A stretch of DNA of 64,000 bases from Odoribacter splanchnicus DSM 20712 (GTDB taxonomy: Bacteria > Bacteroidota > Bacteroidia > Bacteroidales > Marinifilaceae). The stretch spans positions 682,001-746,000 of the forward strand of contig NC_015160.1 of assembly GCF_000190535.1 (NCBI RefSeq), written 5' to 3'. The stretch's first letter is position 1. Each line of letters opens with the position of its first letter. Shown here piece by piece: positions 44,968-54,128 of this stretch. A model generated the notes under the pieces. It was not told the DNA's origin. It searched no databases and saw only the letters and a list, made by a program, of their open reading frames with translations. The position numbers and the translations under genes are program-made.

Positions 44968-46332
44968 ATGATCACGAAACAACTCATAGTTTATTTACTA
45001 GCCTGTATGGGATTATTGGCCTGTAGTGCTTCTTCTGTGACCATCGAAGGAAAAGATGGAATAAACCGGCAGAAAGAGTACTACCTATACGGTTGTCAAG
45101 CGGGTAGTTTAATTCCTATTGCTTCTGCTCTAATCGATTCAAATGGCTGTTTCCGTTTAAATGTTCCATTGCCTCAAGAAGGTTTCTATTTATTGGGAAC
45201 AGAACAGGGCGTTATGCATCCGTTCTATCTGAAAGGAAACGAAACGATTCGGCTTCGCTTTCAAACGAATGGAATGATATTAGAAGGAGAACAGACTCCT
45301 GAAAATCAAGCATTGTCCCAATGGGAACAAGCCGCAACTTTGGTCCGGGAACATGCTTTTCTATATGAACGTTTCGGAGGTGGATACAGCACAGATCCGG
45401 CAACTTTCACACAAGAATTGGAAGATTTGCTTCGAGTTCGCCAACAACTCAAACCGGAAAAGGCTACCGGCAATGCCACTTTCAACTCTTTGTTAAAGGC
45501 TAAAATGGAAGCTGATGTCGATTTCTATGCCCTTGCTTACCTGCAACGAAATGCCGGAAATCTTTCCGATACGATAAGATTATCCAACTATTATCAAAAA
45601 ATGCAACCGGAAAAAACATTGCAACAACCTGCATTGTTACAACTTCCTTATGCCGGAGAGATGTTACGAACATACGTGTGGTACAAATACGGAGATCCTA
45701 TCGAACTGCGAGAAGCATTCAAGTACAAATCAACCTGCCTGATAGACTCTACATTTCAACAACACTATTTGTATAATGAAATCAGGCGTTTTCGTTATTA
45801 CGAACAATACCAACAGCTGATAGATAGTGTGGGAAAGACATTTTTCGGGAAATCCTATCAAAACGGATTAGAAATAACCGAAAAACAGTTGGCTTGGTCA
45901 AAACCGGGTATTCCTGCTGTTGATTTCAAAGGAATGCAACCGGATAGCAGTTCATTGGCCCTCTCTGAACTATTCGGAAAAGTCATTGTCGTAGATGTTT
46001 GGGCCACCTGGTGCTCCCCTTGCCGAATGATGATACCCTATTTCAAACAGTTGGAAAAAGAGTTGGAAGGAGAAGAGATAGAATTTCTAAGTGTCTGCAT
46101 CGGAACCTTCGTCGAATGGGATAGGTGGAAAAAGATTATTGCAACAGAAGAACTTACCGGCCACTTGATTTTTATTAACAGCTGGATCAAAGGTTTTGCC
46201 AAAGAGTATCGAATCGTTGGAGTTCCTCGGTTTCTAATTTTCGACCGCGAAGGCAGAATCGTTTCCGTCAATGCTCCTGCACCAAATAAACCAGCCCTCA
46301 AAAAGTTGATTCTAAAAACGTTGGGGAAATAA
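44968..46332 (+). CDS. TlpA-like thioredoxin lipoprotein with DUF4369-like N-terminal domain
   Basis: 454 residues with lipobox GLLAC. Residues ~22-125 are a beta domain (FYLLGTEQGVMHPFYLKGN) of the DUF4369 type, followed by a helical middle. A C-terminal thioredoxin domain carries WATWCSPCRMM near residue 343 and the cis-Pro loop GVPRFLIF. It would reduce disulfides or thioethers on the outer side of the membrane. Its place as last gene of the operon suggests it acts on the imported ligand or on operon proteins. A perfect terminator follows. Confidence 0.88.
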   Translation: MITKQLIVYLLACMGLLACSASSVTIEGKDGINRQKEYYLYGCQAGSLIPIASALIDSNGCFRLNVPLPQEGFYLLGTEQGVMHPFYLKGNETIRLRFQTNGMILEGEQTPENQALSQWEQAATLVREHAFLYERFGGGYSTDPATFTQELEDLLRVRQQLKPEKATGNATFNSLLKAKMEADVDFYALAYLQRNAGNLSDTIRLSNYYQKMQPEKTLQQPALLQLPYAGEMLRTYVWYKYGDPIELREAFKYKSTCLIDSTFQQHYLYNEIRRFRYYEQYQQLIDSVGKTFFGKSYQNGLEITEKQLAWSKPGIPAVDFKGMQPDSSSLALSELFGKVIVVDVWATWCSPCRMMIPYFKQLEKELEGEEIEFLSVCIGTFVEWDRWKKIIATEELTGHLIFINSWIKGFAKEYRIVGVPRFLIFDREGRIVSVNAPAPNKPALKKLILKTLGK

Positions 46333-46344
46333 TGTATAGGATGG

Positions 46345-46377
46345 GGATGACTAAAAAGTCTTAGTCATCCTCTTTTT
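46345..46377 (+). terminator. Intrinsic terminator of the SusCD-TlpA operon
   Basis: GGATGACTAA (46345-46354), a six-base loop, its exact reverse complement (46361-46370), then TCTTTTT. Confidence 0.8.
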
Positions 46378-46619
46378 ATTCGTACTCCTGATGGAGATTT
46401 CTTTCGAATATTCAATTCTCAGAGGGATATTTTTGACTTTTTATTCACTCCCTTTTTTTGAATCTTGTTCGCTTAATATGGGGTATTAATTTGATTGATA
46501 GTGAAGTATAAGTAGAAGCATACGTTTTAAAATCTTGTAAGCATCTTCCGCCTAGCTTCGGCCAACCGTCTTGATGGTGAACATTCGGAGAAACAATATA
46601 AATACCATCAAATTATATT

Positions 46620-46890
46620 ATCTTTTCCCAGAAGGTTCATGAAGCTTTGCAAGATATCCGGATAAAATATCGCTGGCAGACTCTCGAAGGAGAAATATGG
46701 CTGTAAAAACCTTTGGTTCAGAATGCCAGCCAGAAGTTTAAAAAAACAGCGATACGCTTAAGCCACTCTTGGGCAGGAACAGGTATCTGTTATACAAAAT
46801 CCGGGAGAAGTGGAGTGAATCTCAAAAAACGAGAGTGTAACTTTTATTTTGACGATATCCGGAGGTTGAAAGCATACATGCATTCCATTA
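46620..46890 (+). pseudogene. Decayed ISL3-family transposase fragment
   Basis: No intact gene lies in 46333-46967, but protein pieces in different frames match the pattern of ISL3 (IS204/IS1001) transposases. First is SQKVHEALQDIRIKYRWQ (from 46626), like the FHVQKL..EALQ.MRIK.RW segment, then a stop. Next is LKPLLGRNRYLLYKIREKW (from about 46757) followed by SESQKTRV, stop, LLF, stop, RYPEVE. That resembles the family's LL..SRYLLYK...W...Q..RA.ILFE.YP.I. The two internal stops sit where codons for Ala/Glu would be expected. Heavy decay shows an old insertion between the Sus operon and tRNA-Phe. Confidence 0.55.
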
Positions 46891-46967
46891 TAATGGTGAT
46901 CCCCAAAACGTTCCAAAACAGGGGGAAAAAGAAAAGCAGTTACTTTCGTAACTACTTTATTTTTATG

Positions 46968-47040
46968 TGGTAGCACCTGGAATCGAACCAGGGACACAAG
47001 GATTTTCAGTCCTTTGCTCTACCGACTGAGCTATGCCACC
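46968..47040 (-). tRNA. tRNA-Phe (anticodon GAA)
   Basis: The minus strand folds as a 73-nt cloverleaf. Acceptor GGTGGCA pairs with TGCTACC (one G-U), the D arm is GCTC/GAGC, and the anticodon stem AAGGA/TCCTT encloses CTGAAAA with anticodon GAA. The T arm contains GGTTCGATTCC. Discriminator A is present; the CCA end is not encoded. Confidence 0.95.
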
Positions 47041-47058
47041 AGTGCTGTTTTGCGAGTG

Positions 47059-47088
47059 CAAATATAGGGCATTTCTATAAATCTGCAA
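47059..47088 (-). promoter_or_regulatory. Promoter of tRNA-Phe
   Basis: On the minus strand, TTG (47086-47088) and TATATTTG (47059-47066) are spaced 19 bases, with the tRNA 5' end 18 bases after the -7 element. Confidence 0.6.
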
Positions 47089-47106
47089 TAGTTTTGCGGG
47101 TATTTT

Positions 47107-48255
47107 TTATCTTTTTTCATTTCTTAGTCTGAAACACAGATAGATCATCAGGATAATCAAAGAGATAGAAGCCATGGGTACGGCTGGCTGAGCAATGGCC
47201 CAGACCGGTATAGCTATAGCCAGGATAGCCAGATAGAATTTCAGATATTTTCTGATGAATAGAGGAAGCGCTTTCCTGAAAATAAAAGGGATTACAAATA
47301 AATTGAGCGGATTGGCCCATAGGATATTCCAGTTTGGAGCAGTGATGGGGTGTGCTGTAAAACCTCCTAAGAATACAATCAAAATCCCTACAATTCCTGT
47401 GAAAAGGAGAAAAATAAGGGAAATGACATTCAATAATGACCGGCTTTTAACATATTGTAAAAGTAGGATCAGTAGCAGGCATCCTAGAGCAAAAACGAAA
47501 AGGGGAGTCCCATACCAGGAATTGGATAGGTTCATTTCCGGAGCCTGATATAAAACTTCGGCAGGTTCGGCCAGCAATTGTCCGTCGTATCGGGCATTTT
47601 TAAGTCCATACATCAGATAATCCGGCAAGAACATATATTGAAAAGTAGTGGCCGTACGATTACCCCTTTGCCCCAGGATCGTATGTATGCCCCATTGTAC
47701 CCAAGGGGAAGCTTGCAAGTACTCATCCAGTAGATTCCAGAAATTTTTGTTTACATCCGGCATATTCCAGGCGACACTGTCGGGTAAACTTTTTAATAAG
47801 ATATCCCTGCTTCGGGTGGTACAATTATCGAATAGAAAGTTGTAGAGATAATAGCGGTTTTGCGGGAGCAGGTTCTCTTCGAGCAGATCGAAAATCCGTT
47901 GTTTTTCCAGCGAATCCAGCCGGATAGTTTGAGCGTAGACCGTACGTTCTTCCAGCTGATAATTGTATATGAAATGGGAGAATTTCTGAACAGTCAGCTG
48001 ATAAGGAAGCAGGCCTCGTGCATATTTTAAATAAAAATGGGGAGTAGAGAAGTCGAAAGTGCCATAATTGTACACCCTGTCGATTTGGTGTCGGGGATCG
48101 TTGATCCGGATGGCCGTATGACCGAAAAGAGAGTATAATTCGTTGCCGGGAGCACAAGTCAGGATACTGACTTCGGTCTCCGGAGAGAGTGTTAATCCTA
48201 TTCCTTTAATAGAAATCAGACTGCTTATTATAAATAAAAAGATGATCTTTTTCAT
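47107..48255 (-). CDS. DUF4105 membrane protein
   Basis: 382 residues from the ATG at 48255 (MKKIIFLFIISSLIS). The frame continues upstream into truA, but a signal-like start here is better. The soluble part (~25-270) has ELYSLFGHTAIRI, VYNYGTFDFS and LFDNCTTRSRDIL, conserved in DUF4105, with His and Cys residues that suggest a papain-like NlpC/P60-related fold. Four helices at the C-terminus (~275-380) anchor it. Function unknown. It lies 13 bases downstream of truA. Confidence 0.85.
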   Translation of the reverse strand: MKKIIFLFIISSLISIKGIGLTLSPETEVSILTCAPGNELYSLFGHTAIRINDPRHQIDRVYNYGTFDFSTPHFYLKYARGLLPYQLTVQKFSHFIYNYQLEERTVYAQTIRLDSLEKQRIFDLLEENLLPQNRYYLYNFLFDNCTTRSRDILLKSLPDSVAWNMPDVNKNFWNLLDEYLQASPWVQWGIHTILGQRGNRTATTFQYMFLPDYLMYGLKNARYDGQLLAEPAEVLYQAPEMNLSNSWYGTPLFVFALGCLLLILLLQYVKSRSLLNVISLIFLLFTGIVGILIVFLGGFTAHPITAPNWNILWANPLNLFVIPFIFRKALPLFIRKYLKFYLAILAIAIPVWAIAQPAVPMASISLIILMIYLCFRLRNEKR

Positions 48256-48268
48256 TTTATATGTCTTT

Positions 48269-49006
48269 TTATTCCGGATATTCAATATGACAAAGAAATA
48301 GAGCCTGTGCAGGAACAGAAGTACCTGCATTACAGCGGTTTTTAGATTCTATAATTTTGCGAACATCTTCTGGGGTCAGTTTACCTCTTCCCACGTCAAT
48401 CAACGTACCGACAATCGCTCTTACCATATTCCGCAAAAAACGGTTGGCTTTTACCGTAAAAATCAGCTGTTTATCGGTCTCTTCCCACTGAGCTTCATAT
48501 ATAATACAATTATTGGTTTTGACGTCGGTATGAAGTTTCGAAAAACTGGTAAAGTCCGTATAATCGAATAACACCCGGCAGGCTTCGTTCATTGTCTGAA
48601 TATCCGGCAGGGGATAAGCTTTCCAGGCAAATGGATAGGTAAACGGATCTTTTGTTTTATCGATATAATATTTATAGGTACGGGAAATAGCCGAAAAACG
48701 GGCATGTTTATCCATAGGTACCCGGTATATTTTGTAGATTGCAATATCTTTATCCAGTAATCCGTTCAGTTTATAGACCACCTGTTGCGGCTCCGGAAGT
48801 TCACATTCGATATCGAAATGAGCGACGAAAAATGAAGCGTGTACACCCGTATCCGTTCTACCGGCGCCGACGACGTATATGTCCTGGCGTAGCAAAGTAC
48901 TGAGGGCCCGGTTGATTTCTTCCTGCACGGACGATGCTCCCGGCTGGATTTGCCAGCCGTGGTATCGGCTGCCGTTATAAGCTAATTCAATAAAATATCT
49001 GACCAT
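48269..49006 (-). CDS. truA: tRNA pseudouridine(38-40) synthase
   Basis: 245 residues. The catalytic Asp52 is in AGRTDTGVHA; the N-terminal FIELAYNGSRYHGWQIQ and late FLRNMVRAIVGTLIDVGRG blocks are the usual TruA signatures. It isomerises uridines 38-40 in the anticodon arm of many tRNAs. Length is normal. Confidence 0.96.
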   Translation of the reverse strand: MVRYFIELAYNGSRYHGWQIQPGASSVQEEINRALSTLLRQDIYVVGAGRTDTGVHASFFVAHFDIECELPEPQQVVYKLNGLLDKDIAIYKIYRVPMDKHARFSAISRTYKYYIDKTKDPFTYPFAWKAYPLPDIQTMNEACRVLFDYTDFTSFSKLHTDVKTNNCIIYEAQWEETDKQLIFTVKANRFLRNMVRAIVGTLIDVGRGKLTPEDVRKIIESKNRCNAGTSVPAQALFLCHIEYPE

Positions 49007-49071
49007 TTTTTCTTATCTCCCGCGAAGATAAAAAATAATGCCGAATATTGTATATCCGGATAGGGGTTTCT

Positions 49072-52000
49072 TTATTCTACAACGACTTTACTCTTTCCGT
49101 TGCCGGTCTTTACCAGACAAATTTTGGCAGGAATACGTTCGGTCAATTCCTGTACGTGGGATATGATTCCCACCTGCCGGCCTTGTGAGCGGAGACGTTC
49201 CAGGGCTTCCATGACAATTTGCAGGGTTTCGCTGTCTAAAGTGCCGAAACCTTCGTCGATAAAGAGATTTTCTTCGAAATGATTCCGTGAAGAAAAGGAA
49301 GATAAGCCCAAGGCTAAAGCCAGAGAGATGAGGAAGGATTCGCCTCCCGATAAAGAGAATACCGACCGGGCTTCATCGCAGAGATCGTGATCGATGACTT
49401 GTAGGGCCAACTCATCGGGTATACGCTGCAACTGATAGCGGGAGGTTAATTCCCGAAGTTGTATATTGGCGTATGATAACAGGATATCCAGCGTATATCC
49501 TTGGGCGATCTCTTTAAACTTATAGCCACTCTGTGAACCGATTAGCTCGTCTAGTTTGCTCCATTGGTTTAATAATTTCGTTTTCGCATCGAGGGTATCC
49601 TTTAAGGTGGCCGCTTGTTTTTGGTTTTCTTCCTGGGTGTGCAGAGTTGCCAATACTTCGGTTTTTTGTTGGAGGATACGCTCGGATTCCTCTTGTAATG
49701 CGGTGTATTGACGCTGTAAAGAGGAAAGTGATTCCGATTGTGGATCGGGGCGGCCGGGCGATTGTAAATGATCGGCCAATTGTTTTTCACGTTCCCGTAG
49801 AGTGGCCAAAGCAGTCGTTACCTTATCCCGGAGGTGATTTTGTCTTTCCCGTTCTTCCCGGATTTTTTCAGGTGCCACTTGCAATAGTGAAATGAGAGTG
49901 GCTTCGGTTAGCTGAGCAGGGGCTGTCCGATTGTATTTTTCCAGCCATTCGCCTAATTGCCGGGTGGCTTTTTCCAGGCGCTTTTGATATTGGTCACAGG
50001 TGGTACGGAGTTGGGTGATTTTTCCTTTTAGTTGTTCCGATTGGCCTGAAAGCTGTTCTTTCTGCCGGATGGCTGTTTCCAGTTCCTGAGTCGCCCTTTC
50101 TGTTAACTCTTGCCAATAACGTTCGGTTTCATCGACCGTTTGACCTTGCAGAAGCCGGGCCCGTTTCCGGATGAAAGACAAAGTCTCTTCAGAGCGTTTT
50201 TTCAAAGCCTCTGCGGCTTCTGTTTCGCTTTGGCGGAAGGATTCCAGGTTTTTCTGATTCTCCTCGTATTCAGCTACCGATTGAAGCAATAGTTTTTCAT
50301 TTTCTGCCGATTGCAGCGTTTTAGTTTGCCATTTTTGAGCAGCTGTGGTCAGTTCCTGTTTGAGATCCGGGTAGTTATCTTCCCAGCGTTGTCGCCAGGT
50401 AGGTGCATGCATAAAAGGAGCGACCTTTTCCAGTGAAATATTTTGCTGGACTTTCAGGCCTTCAATGATCTCTTGCAATTTAGATAGTTCAGTGGCTTGA
50501 CCGACTACCTTTTCCTGGGTCTGCTGAAATGTTTTTTGCAGGGCATTGTTTTGGTTTTGTATTTTATCCAGTTCTTTTTGGAGCGTTTCTAACTGATGTT
50601 GCCGTTGCTCCCATTCGTTTTCTTTCAGACAAATACTTTCCAATTCTTTTTGGCTGATATTCAGCTGTTCTCTTAGGTTTATCCGATTTTGTCCGTTAGA
50701 AACAGACCTATCCGAATAAAGCTCCTTGATTTGCTGGTGAATCTCTTCGCATTCTTCTTGCGATTCATATTTTTCATTTTGTAATACGGGTAATACTTCT
50801 CCGAGGTACCGGTGTTCGGCTTCAAGACGCGCATTTTCGGTTTTTAACCGATTATATGCTGCTTCATGCTGTCTGACTTCTTTTTCGAGTGTTTCGAGCA
50901 AGCCGTCGGCCAGGGGATGATGTGCCGCATAAGGGTGGGATTGGCTGCCACATACCGGGCAAGGGGTATTTTCTTCCAGTTGGGCCCGGAGTCGAACGAC
51001 ATTTTCTGAAACCGATAGTCGGGCTTGTTCCAAAGTGTGGCGTATGGTCGTGTATTTTATTTCTGCAATTTCGATTTCTTTTTTGTATTCGGTCAGGCGA
51101 ACTTTGAGTGCTTGTAAATTTTGTTGTTGTTGTTGCAGTTTATCTTGCCTTTTTCTCAGTTCTTGCCGGGTCTTATCTAGTTTTTCCGTCAAGGTAATTT
51201 CCTGAAGCAATCTTTCGCGTTGTAGGCGGAGTTGTTCTTTACGATTGCGAAGTTCGCTTATGGGAAACCGGTTGACCGATATTTGTTGTTGCTGGCGCAA
51301 CTGCAGGAGGTCATTGTGACGTTGTATGGATGTTTCGATCTCACGGCGTTGAAGTTCCAGCTGTTGCCGGCTTACTGTTAGTTGTTGTAGAGTAGAGGTA
51401 TATAAAGATTGATTTTCTATAACCTGCAACCTTTGGGTATAAGCTGTATCCAGAAAACTTTCGATCAGCTTTATGTTCAGGCACATTTGTTCATGTTGCC
51501 TGTTTTTCCTGAACCATTCTTTTAATTTATCGTCTAATTCTCTCTGTTGCAGAATACGGGAGTATCTGCTATCCTGAATTTTTTGATGCACTTTGATTTT
51601 ATCTTGCAGGTCGGTTAAAGTTTTCCGGCTCTCTTGTTCTACCTGCCGGGCATTGACAATTCCGATATCTAAACGACGGGCTTCTAAAAGTTCCGGTTTA
51701 AGCTTATTGTACTGGGTTGTATATTGGTTTACCAATGATTTTTGCCGTTCCACCGATTGAAGGGTTTGCGTGGCTTTTTCGTTCAGATCGGAGAGCGCCT
51801 GTTCTGTTTGTCGTAATAATTCAGTTTGGCTTACTAAATGAGTGGTACATTCATTTTTTTCAATCCAAAAAAGACGGCTGCTTTCGATGCTTTCCATCTG
51901 CTGTAACCAGACTGACTGGGCTTGTGCTTCGGCTTGTACTTTTTGGGCATCCGAAAGGGTGGCCTGGGCTTCCGATTTAGATTGATTGATTTGTTCTAAT

Positions 52001-52797
52001 TGCTCTATCCAACGTATTTTACGTTGGATTTCTTCATTTTTTTGTTGAAGAGCCTTTTCGTGTTTCAGGAGTTTGGCCGATTGTTGCTGTAATGTCTCGA
52101 TTTCTTCCTGGGTAAGCAGGCGAATATTCCCCATACGGGCGGAGAGTTCTTTCCATTCATTGCGGATAGCTGTCGTTTTGGAATAGACCGTATTCGAGAT
52201 AACAGAATAGATTTCAGTACCGGTCAGTTTTTCGAGTACTTCGGCCTTTTCTTCTTTCCGGGCTTTGAGGAATCGGGCAAATTCATTTTGTGCCAATAAA
52301 ACGGTACGGGTGAATTGATTATAATTCAGACCGATGAGTTGAATCAATTTATTCTCCGATTCACTGATTCCTGTAGTGATAGGAGACGGATCTCCAAGGG
52401 GGTATACCCGGAGTTCTGCAGGTTGAAGTTTCCCGCTTATTTTATTATTGGCTCGCCATACCCGCCATACCGAGCGATAACTTTTTCCGTCTACAGCAAT
52501 AAATTCTACAGCAGCCATCGCTTCGGCAGTACCTCTGCGGAGTATTTGACGACGATCTCCCTGTTGAATGAATTCTTGTCCGACATCCGGCATTTTAGTA
52601 CCTTCAATACCGGTGGTGCGGGGCATATTGTTGAATAAGGCCAGACAGATAGCATCCAGAATAGTCGATTTTCCGGCACCGGTGGGACCGCATATTGCGA
52701 AGATCCCGGCAGATCGCAGAGGAGCTGCCGTAAAATCGATATCGAATTCTCCGGCAATAGATGCCAGATTTTTTCCTTGTATACGTAATATTTTCAT
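49072..52797 (-). CDS. sbcC: SbcC exonuclease subunit (SMC-like ATPase)
   Basis: 1241 residues, somewhat long for the family. Walker A GPTGAGKST is at 37-45. Two long coiled-coil arms rich in Gln, Glu, Leu and Arg flank the zinc hook CPVC at 613-616. The C-terminal lobe carries SLSGGESFLISLALALGL and Walker B LFIDEGFGTLD. With SbcD it forms a Mre11-Rad50-type nuclease that opens hairpins and processes double-strand breaks. Its start overlaps the sbcD stop by 4 bases. Confidence 0.96.
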   Translation of the reverse strand: MKILRIQGKNLASIAGEFDIDFTAAPLRSAGIFAICGPTGAGKSTILDAICLALFNNMPRTTGIEGTKMPDVGQEFIQQGDRRQILRRGTAEAMAAVEFIAVDGKSYRSVWRVWRANNKISGKLQPAELRVYPLGDPSPITTGISESENKLIQLIGLNYNQFTRTVLLAQNEFARFLKARKEEKAEVLEKLTGTEIYSVISNTVYSKTTAIRNEWKELSARMGNIRLLTQEEIETLQQQSAKLLKHEKALQQKNEEIQRKIRWIEQLEQINQSKSEAQATLSDAQKVQAEAQAQSVWLQQMESIESSRLFWIEKNECTTHLVSQTELLRQTEQALSDLNEKATQTLQSVERQKSLVNQYTTQYNKLKPELLEARRLDIGIVNARQVEQESRKTLTDLQDKIKVHQKIQDSRYSRILQQRELDDKLKEWFRKNRQHEQMCLNIKLIESFLDTAYTQRLQVIENQSLYTSTLQQLTVSRQQLELQRREIETSIQRHNDLLQLRQQQQISVNRFPISELRNRKEQLRLQRERLLQEITLTEKLDKTRQELRKRQDKLQQQQQNLQALKVRLTEYKKEIEIAEIKYTTIRHTLEQARLSVSENVVRLRAQLEENTPCPVCGSQSHPYAAHHPLADGLLETLEKEVRQHEAAYNRLKTENARLEAEHRYLGEVLPVLQNEKYESQEECEEIHQQIKELYSDRSVSNGQNRINLREQLNISQKELESICLKENEWEQRQHQLETLQKELDKIQNQNNALQKTFQQTQEKVVGQATELSKLQEIIEGLKVQQNISLEKVAPFMHAPTWRQRWEDNYPDLKQELTTAAQKWQTKTLQSAENEKLLLQSVAEYEENQKNLESFRQSETEAAEALKKRSEETLSFIRKRARLLQGQTVDETERYWQELTERATQELETAIRQKEQLSGQSEQLKGKITQLRTTCDQYQKRLEKATRQLGEWLEKYNRTAPAQLTEATLISLLQVAPEKIREERERQNHLRDKVTTALATLREREKQLADHLQSPGRPDPQSESLSSLQRQYTALQEESERILQQKTEVLATLHTQEENQKQAATLKDTLDAKTKLLNQWSKLDELIGSQSGYKFKEIAQGYTLDILLSYANIQLRELTSRYQLQRIPDELALQVIDHDLCDEARSVFSLSGGESFLISLALALGLSSFSSRNHFEENLFIDEGFGTLDSETLQIVMEALERLRSQGRQVGIISHVQELTERIPAKICLVKTGNGKSKVVVE

Positions 52798-54038
52798 TGT
52801 TTTTCTCCCATTTTCAGCTGTGATTCTTCAATGACTTCCCGGAATAAATGAGCCAATTCTTCGGGCAGAGGATTTTGATATCGCCTTTCGTATACTCGGT
52901 TCAACAGCTTCCAGGGATCCAGTAATTCTTCGGTGGTGAGCGTATTCTCGTTTTTTGTAAGTTGTACTGTATCCGGATAAAAGGGGAGTACCCGGGTTAA
53001 ACGCACCTGTTTGGTGCGTAGGGCTTCCTCCACTTTATTGCGCAAAGCAGGTTCCGGTTCGGTGAGTAGTACCCTGACTTCGAGGAAAGGGGCCGGATGA
53101 TCGTCTCTCTCTTCCGGGAGCTGAGAGAGGCGATTCAACACTTCGTCCAAGGGGGCCGGATGTTTAGGGATACGAAGTAAAGTGACTAAAGGATTAAAAA
53201 TAATTTTAGTCTGATTTAGAAGTATTCCTTTGTCGATCTCCAGTAAGATCACTCCGTGGCGGTAATTTTCTTCTGCAAAAGACATGGGTAACGGACTGCC
53301 GGCATAGCGTATCTCGTTGCGGTTGGCAATCTGCTGTTCCCGGTGGATATGGCCCAAAGCTCCGTAAGTGATTTGGGAAGGGAAGACACTGGAAGGAATC
53401 CCTTCGAGTCCGCCGATGATCAGGCGTTCACTTTGATCACCTTCGGAAATCTGACTTCCTGCGGCTTGCAGGTGTCCCATAGCAATGATGGCTTCTTGTT
53501 TTTGCCTGCGTTCTTCGACGCAGGCAACCAGCTTGTCGTACATGGCCTTAACCCCTGCCTGATAAGGATCTCCTTCACTCTCGACTGCCGGATAGTCTCC
53601 CTGTCGGAGATAGGGTACCGCCAGACACCAACCTTGCCGTTTCCCCGATCTGTCTTTCAGTTCGATGATTAATTCCTCCGTATCGATTGTGCCGTCTGCT
53701 CTTTTACGTACTGTACCCCGAATTTGTATGTTCATTTCTTCGAGTAAAGGAATCGGGGTTTCGAGCCGACTGGCAGAATCATGATTTCCTGCAATCAGGA
53801 TGATTTGTAAGCCCGGATTTTGTTCTGTTACCCGGCGTAGGAACCGATAAAATTGACGTTGTGCCTGAGCAGAAGGATTAGCTACATCGAATATATCTCC
53901 TGAAATAAGAAGCACATCGATTTGTTGTGTGGTAATTTGATCTGTCAGCCAATCTAAAAAATACTGATGTTCCTGAAAACGGTCATAGCCGAAAAAGGTC
54001 TGCCCGATATGCCAGTCTGCTGTATGAATGATTTTCAT
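52794..54038 (-). CDS. sbcD: SbcD exonuclease subunit (Mre11-like)
   Basis: A 414-residue calcineurin-like phosphoesterase with the metal-site motifs ADWHIG, SGDIFDVANPS, IAGNHDSAS, MGHLQ and GHIHREQ in order. It supplies the nuclease activity of the SbcCD complex. It leads the sbcDC operon behind a strong promoter and ends by overlapping sbcC. Confidence 0.96.
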   Translation of the reverse strand: MKIIHTADWHIGQTFFGYDRFQEHQYFLDWLTDQITTQQIDVLLISGDIFDVANPSAQAQRQFYRFLRRVTEQNPGLQIILIAGNHDSASRLETPIPLLEEMNIQIRGTVRKRADGTIDTEELIIELKDRSGKRQGWCLAVPYLRQGDYPAVESEGDPYQAGVKAMYDKLVACVEERRQKQEAIIAMGHLQAAGSQISEGDQSERLIIGGLEGIPSSVFPSQITYGALGHIHREQQIANRNEIRYAGSPLPMSFAEENYRHGVILLEIDKGILLNQTKIIFNPLVTLLRIPKHPAPLDEVLNRLSQLPEERDDHPAPFLEVRVLLTEPEPALRNKVEEALRTKQVRLTRVLPFYPDTVQLTKNENTLTTEELLDPWKLLNRVYERRYQNPLPEELAHLFREVIEESQLKMGEKQ

Positions 54039-54053
54039 GTCCTGTCATTTGGA

Positions 54054-54085
54054 CAAAAATAGTAAGATTTGCAGATATAACCAAA
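54054..54085 (-). promoter_or_regulatory. Promoter of sbcDC
   Basis: On the minus strand TTTG (54082-54085) and TATTTTTG (54054-54061) have a 20-base spacer, an excellent match. The leader is only about 10 bases. The -33 element abuts the hairpin at 54085-54128. Confidence 0.65.
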
Positions 54086-54128
54086 TAGCTCACGGGCTAT
54101 GGTAGGATTACCATAGCCCGTGAGCTAT
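54085..54128 (-). terminator. 20-bp perfect hairpin ending the rSAM operon
   Basis: Arms 54085-54104 and 54109-54128 are exact reverse complements around a GGAT loop and include the stop codon of the radical SAM gene. The T-run is weak (TTTGG), so it may stall or stabilise RNA rather than act as a textbook terminator. Confidence 0.6.

Noticed and set aside
46713..46973. 86-codon plus-strand frame ending in tRNA-Phe
   Set aside because: It overlaps the tRNA and crosses the ISL3-like fossil in a different frame; no protein character of its own.
46968..47040. tRNA-Phe as an integration site with a repeated 3' end
   Set aside because: I saw no second copy of the tRNA 3' sequence near 31.8 kb or elsewhere in the window, and no integrase gene, so an att site is not supported.
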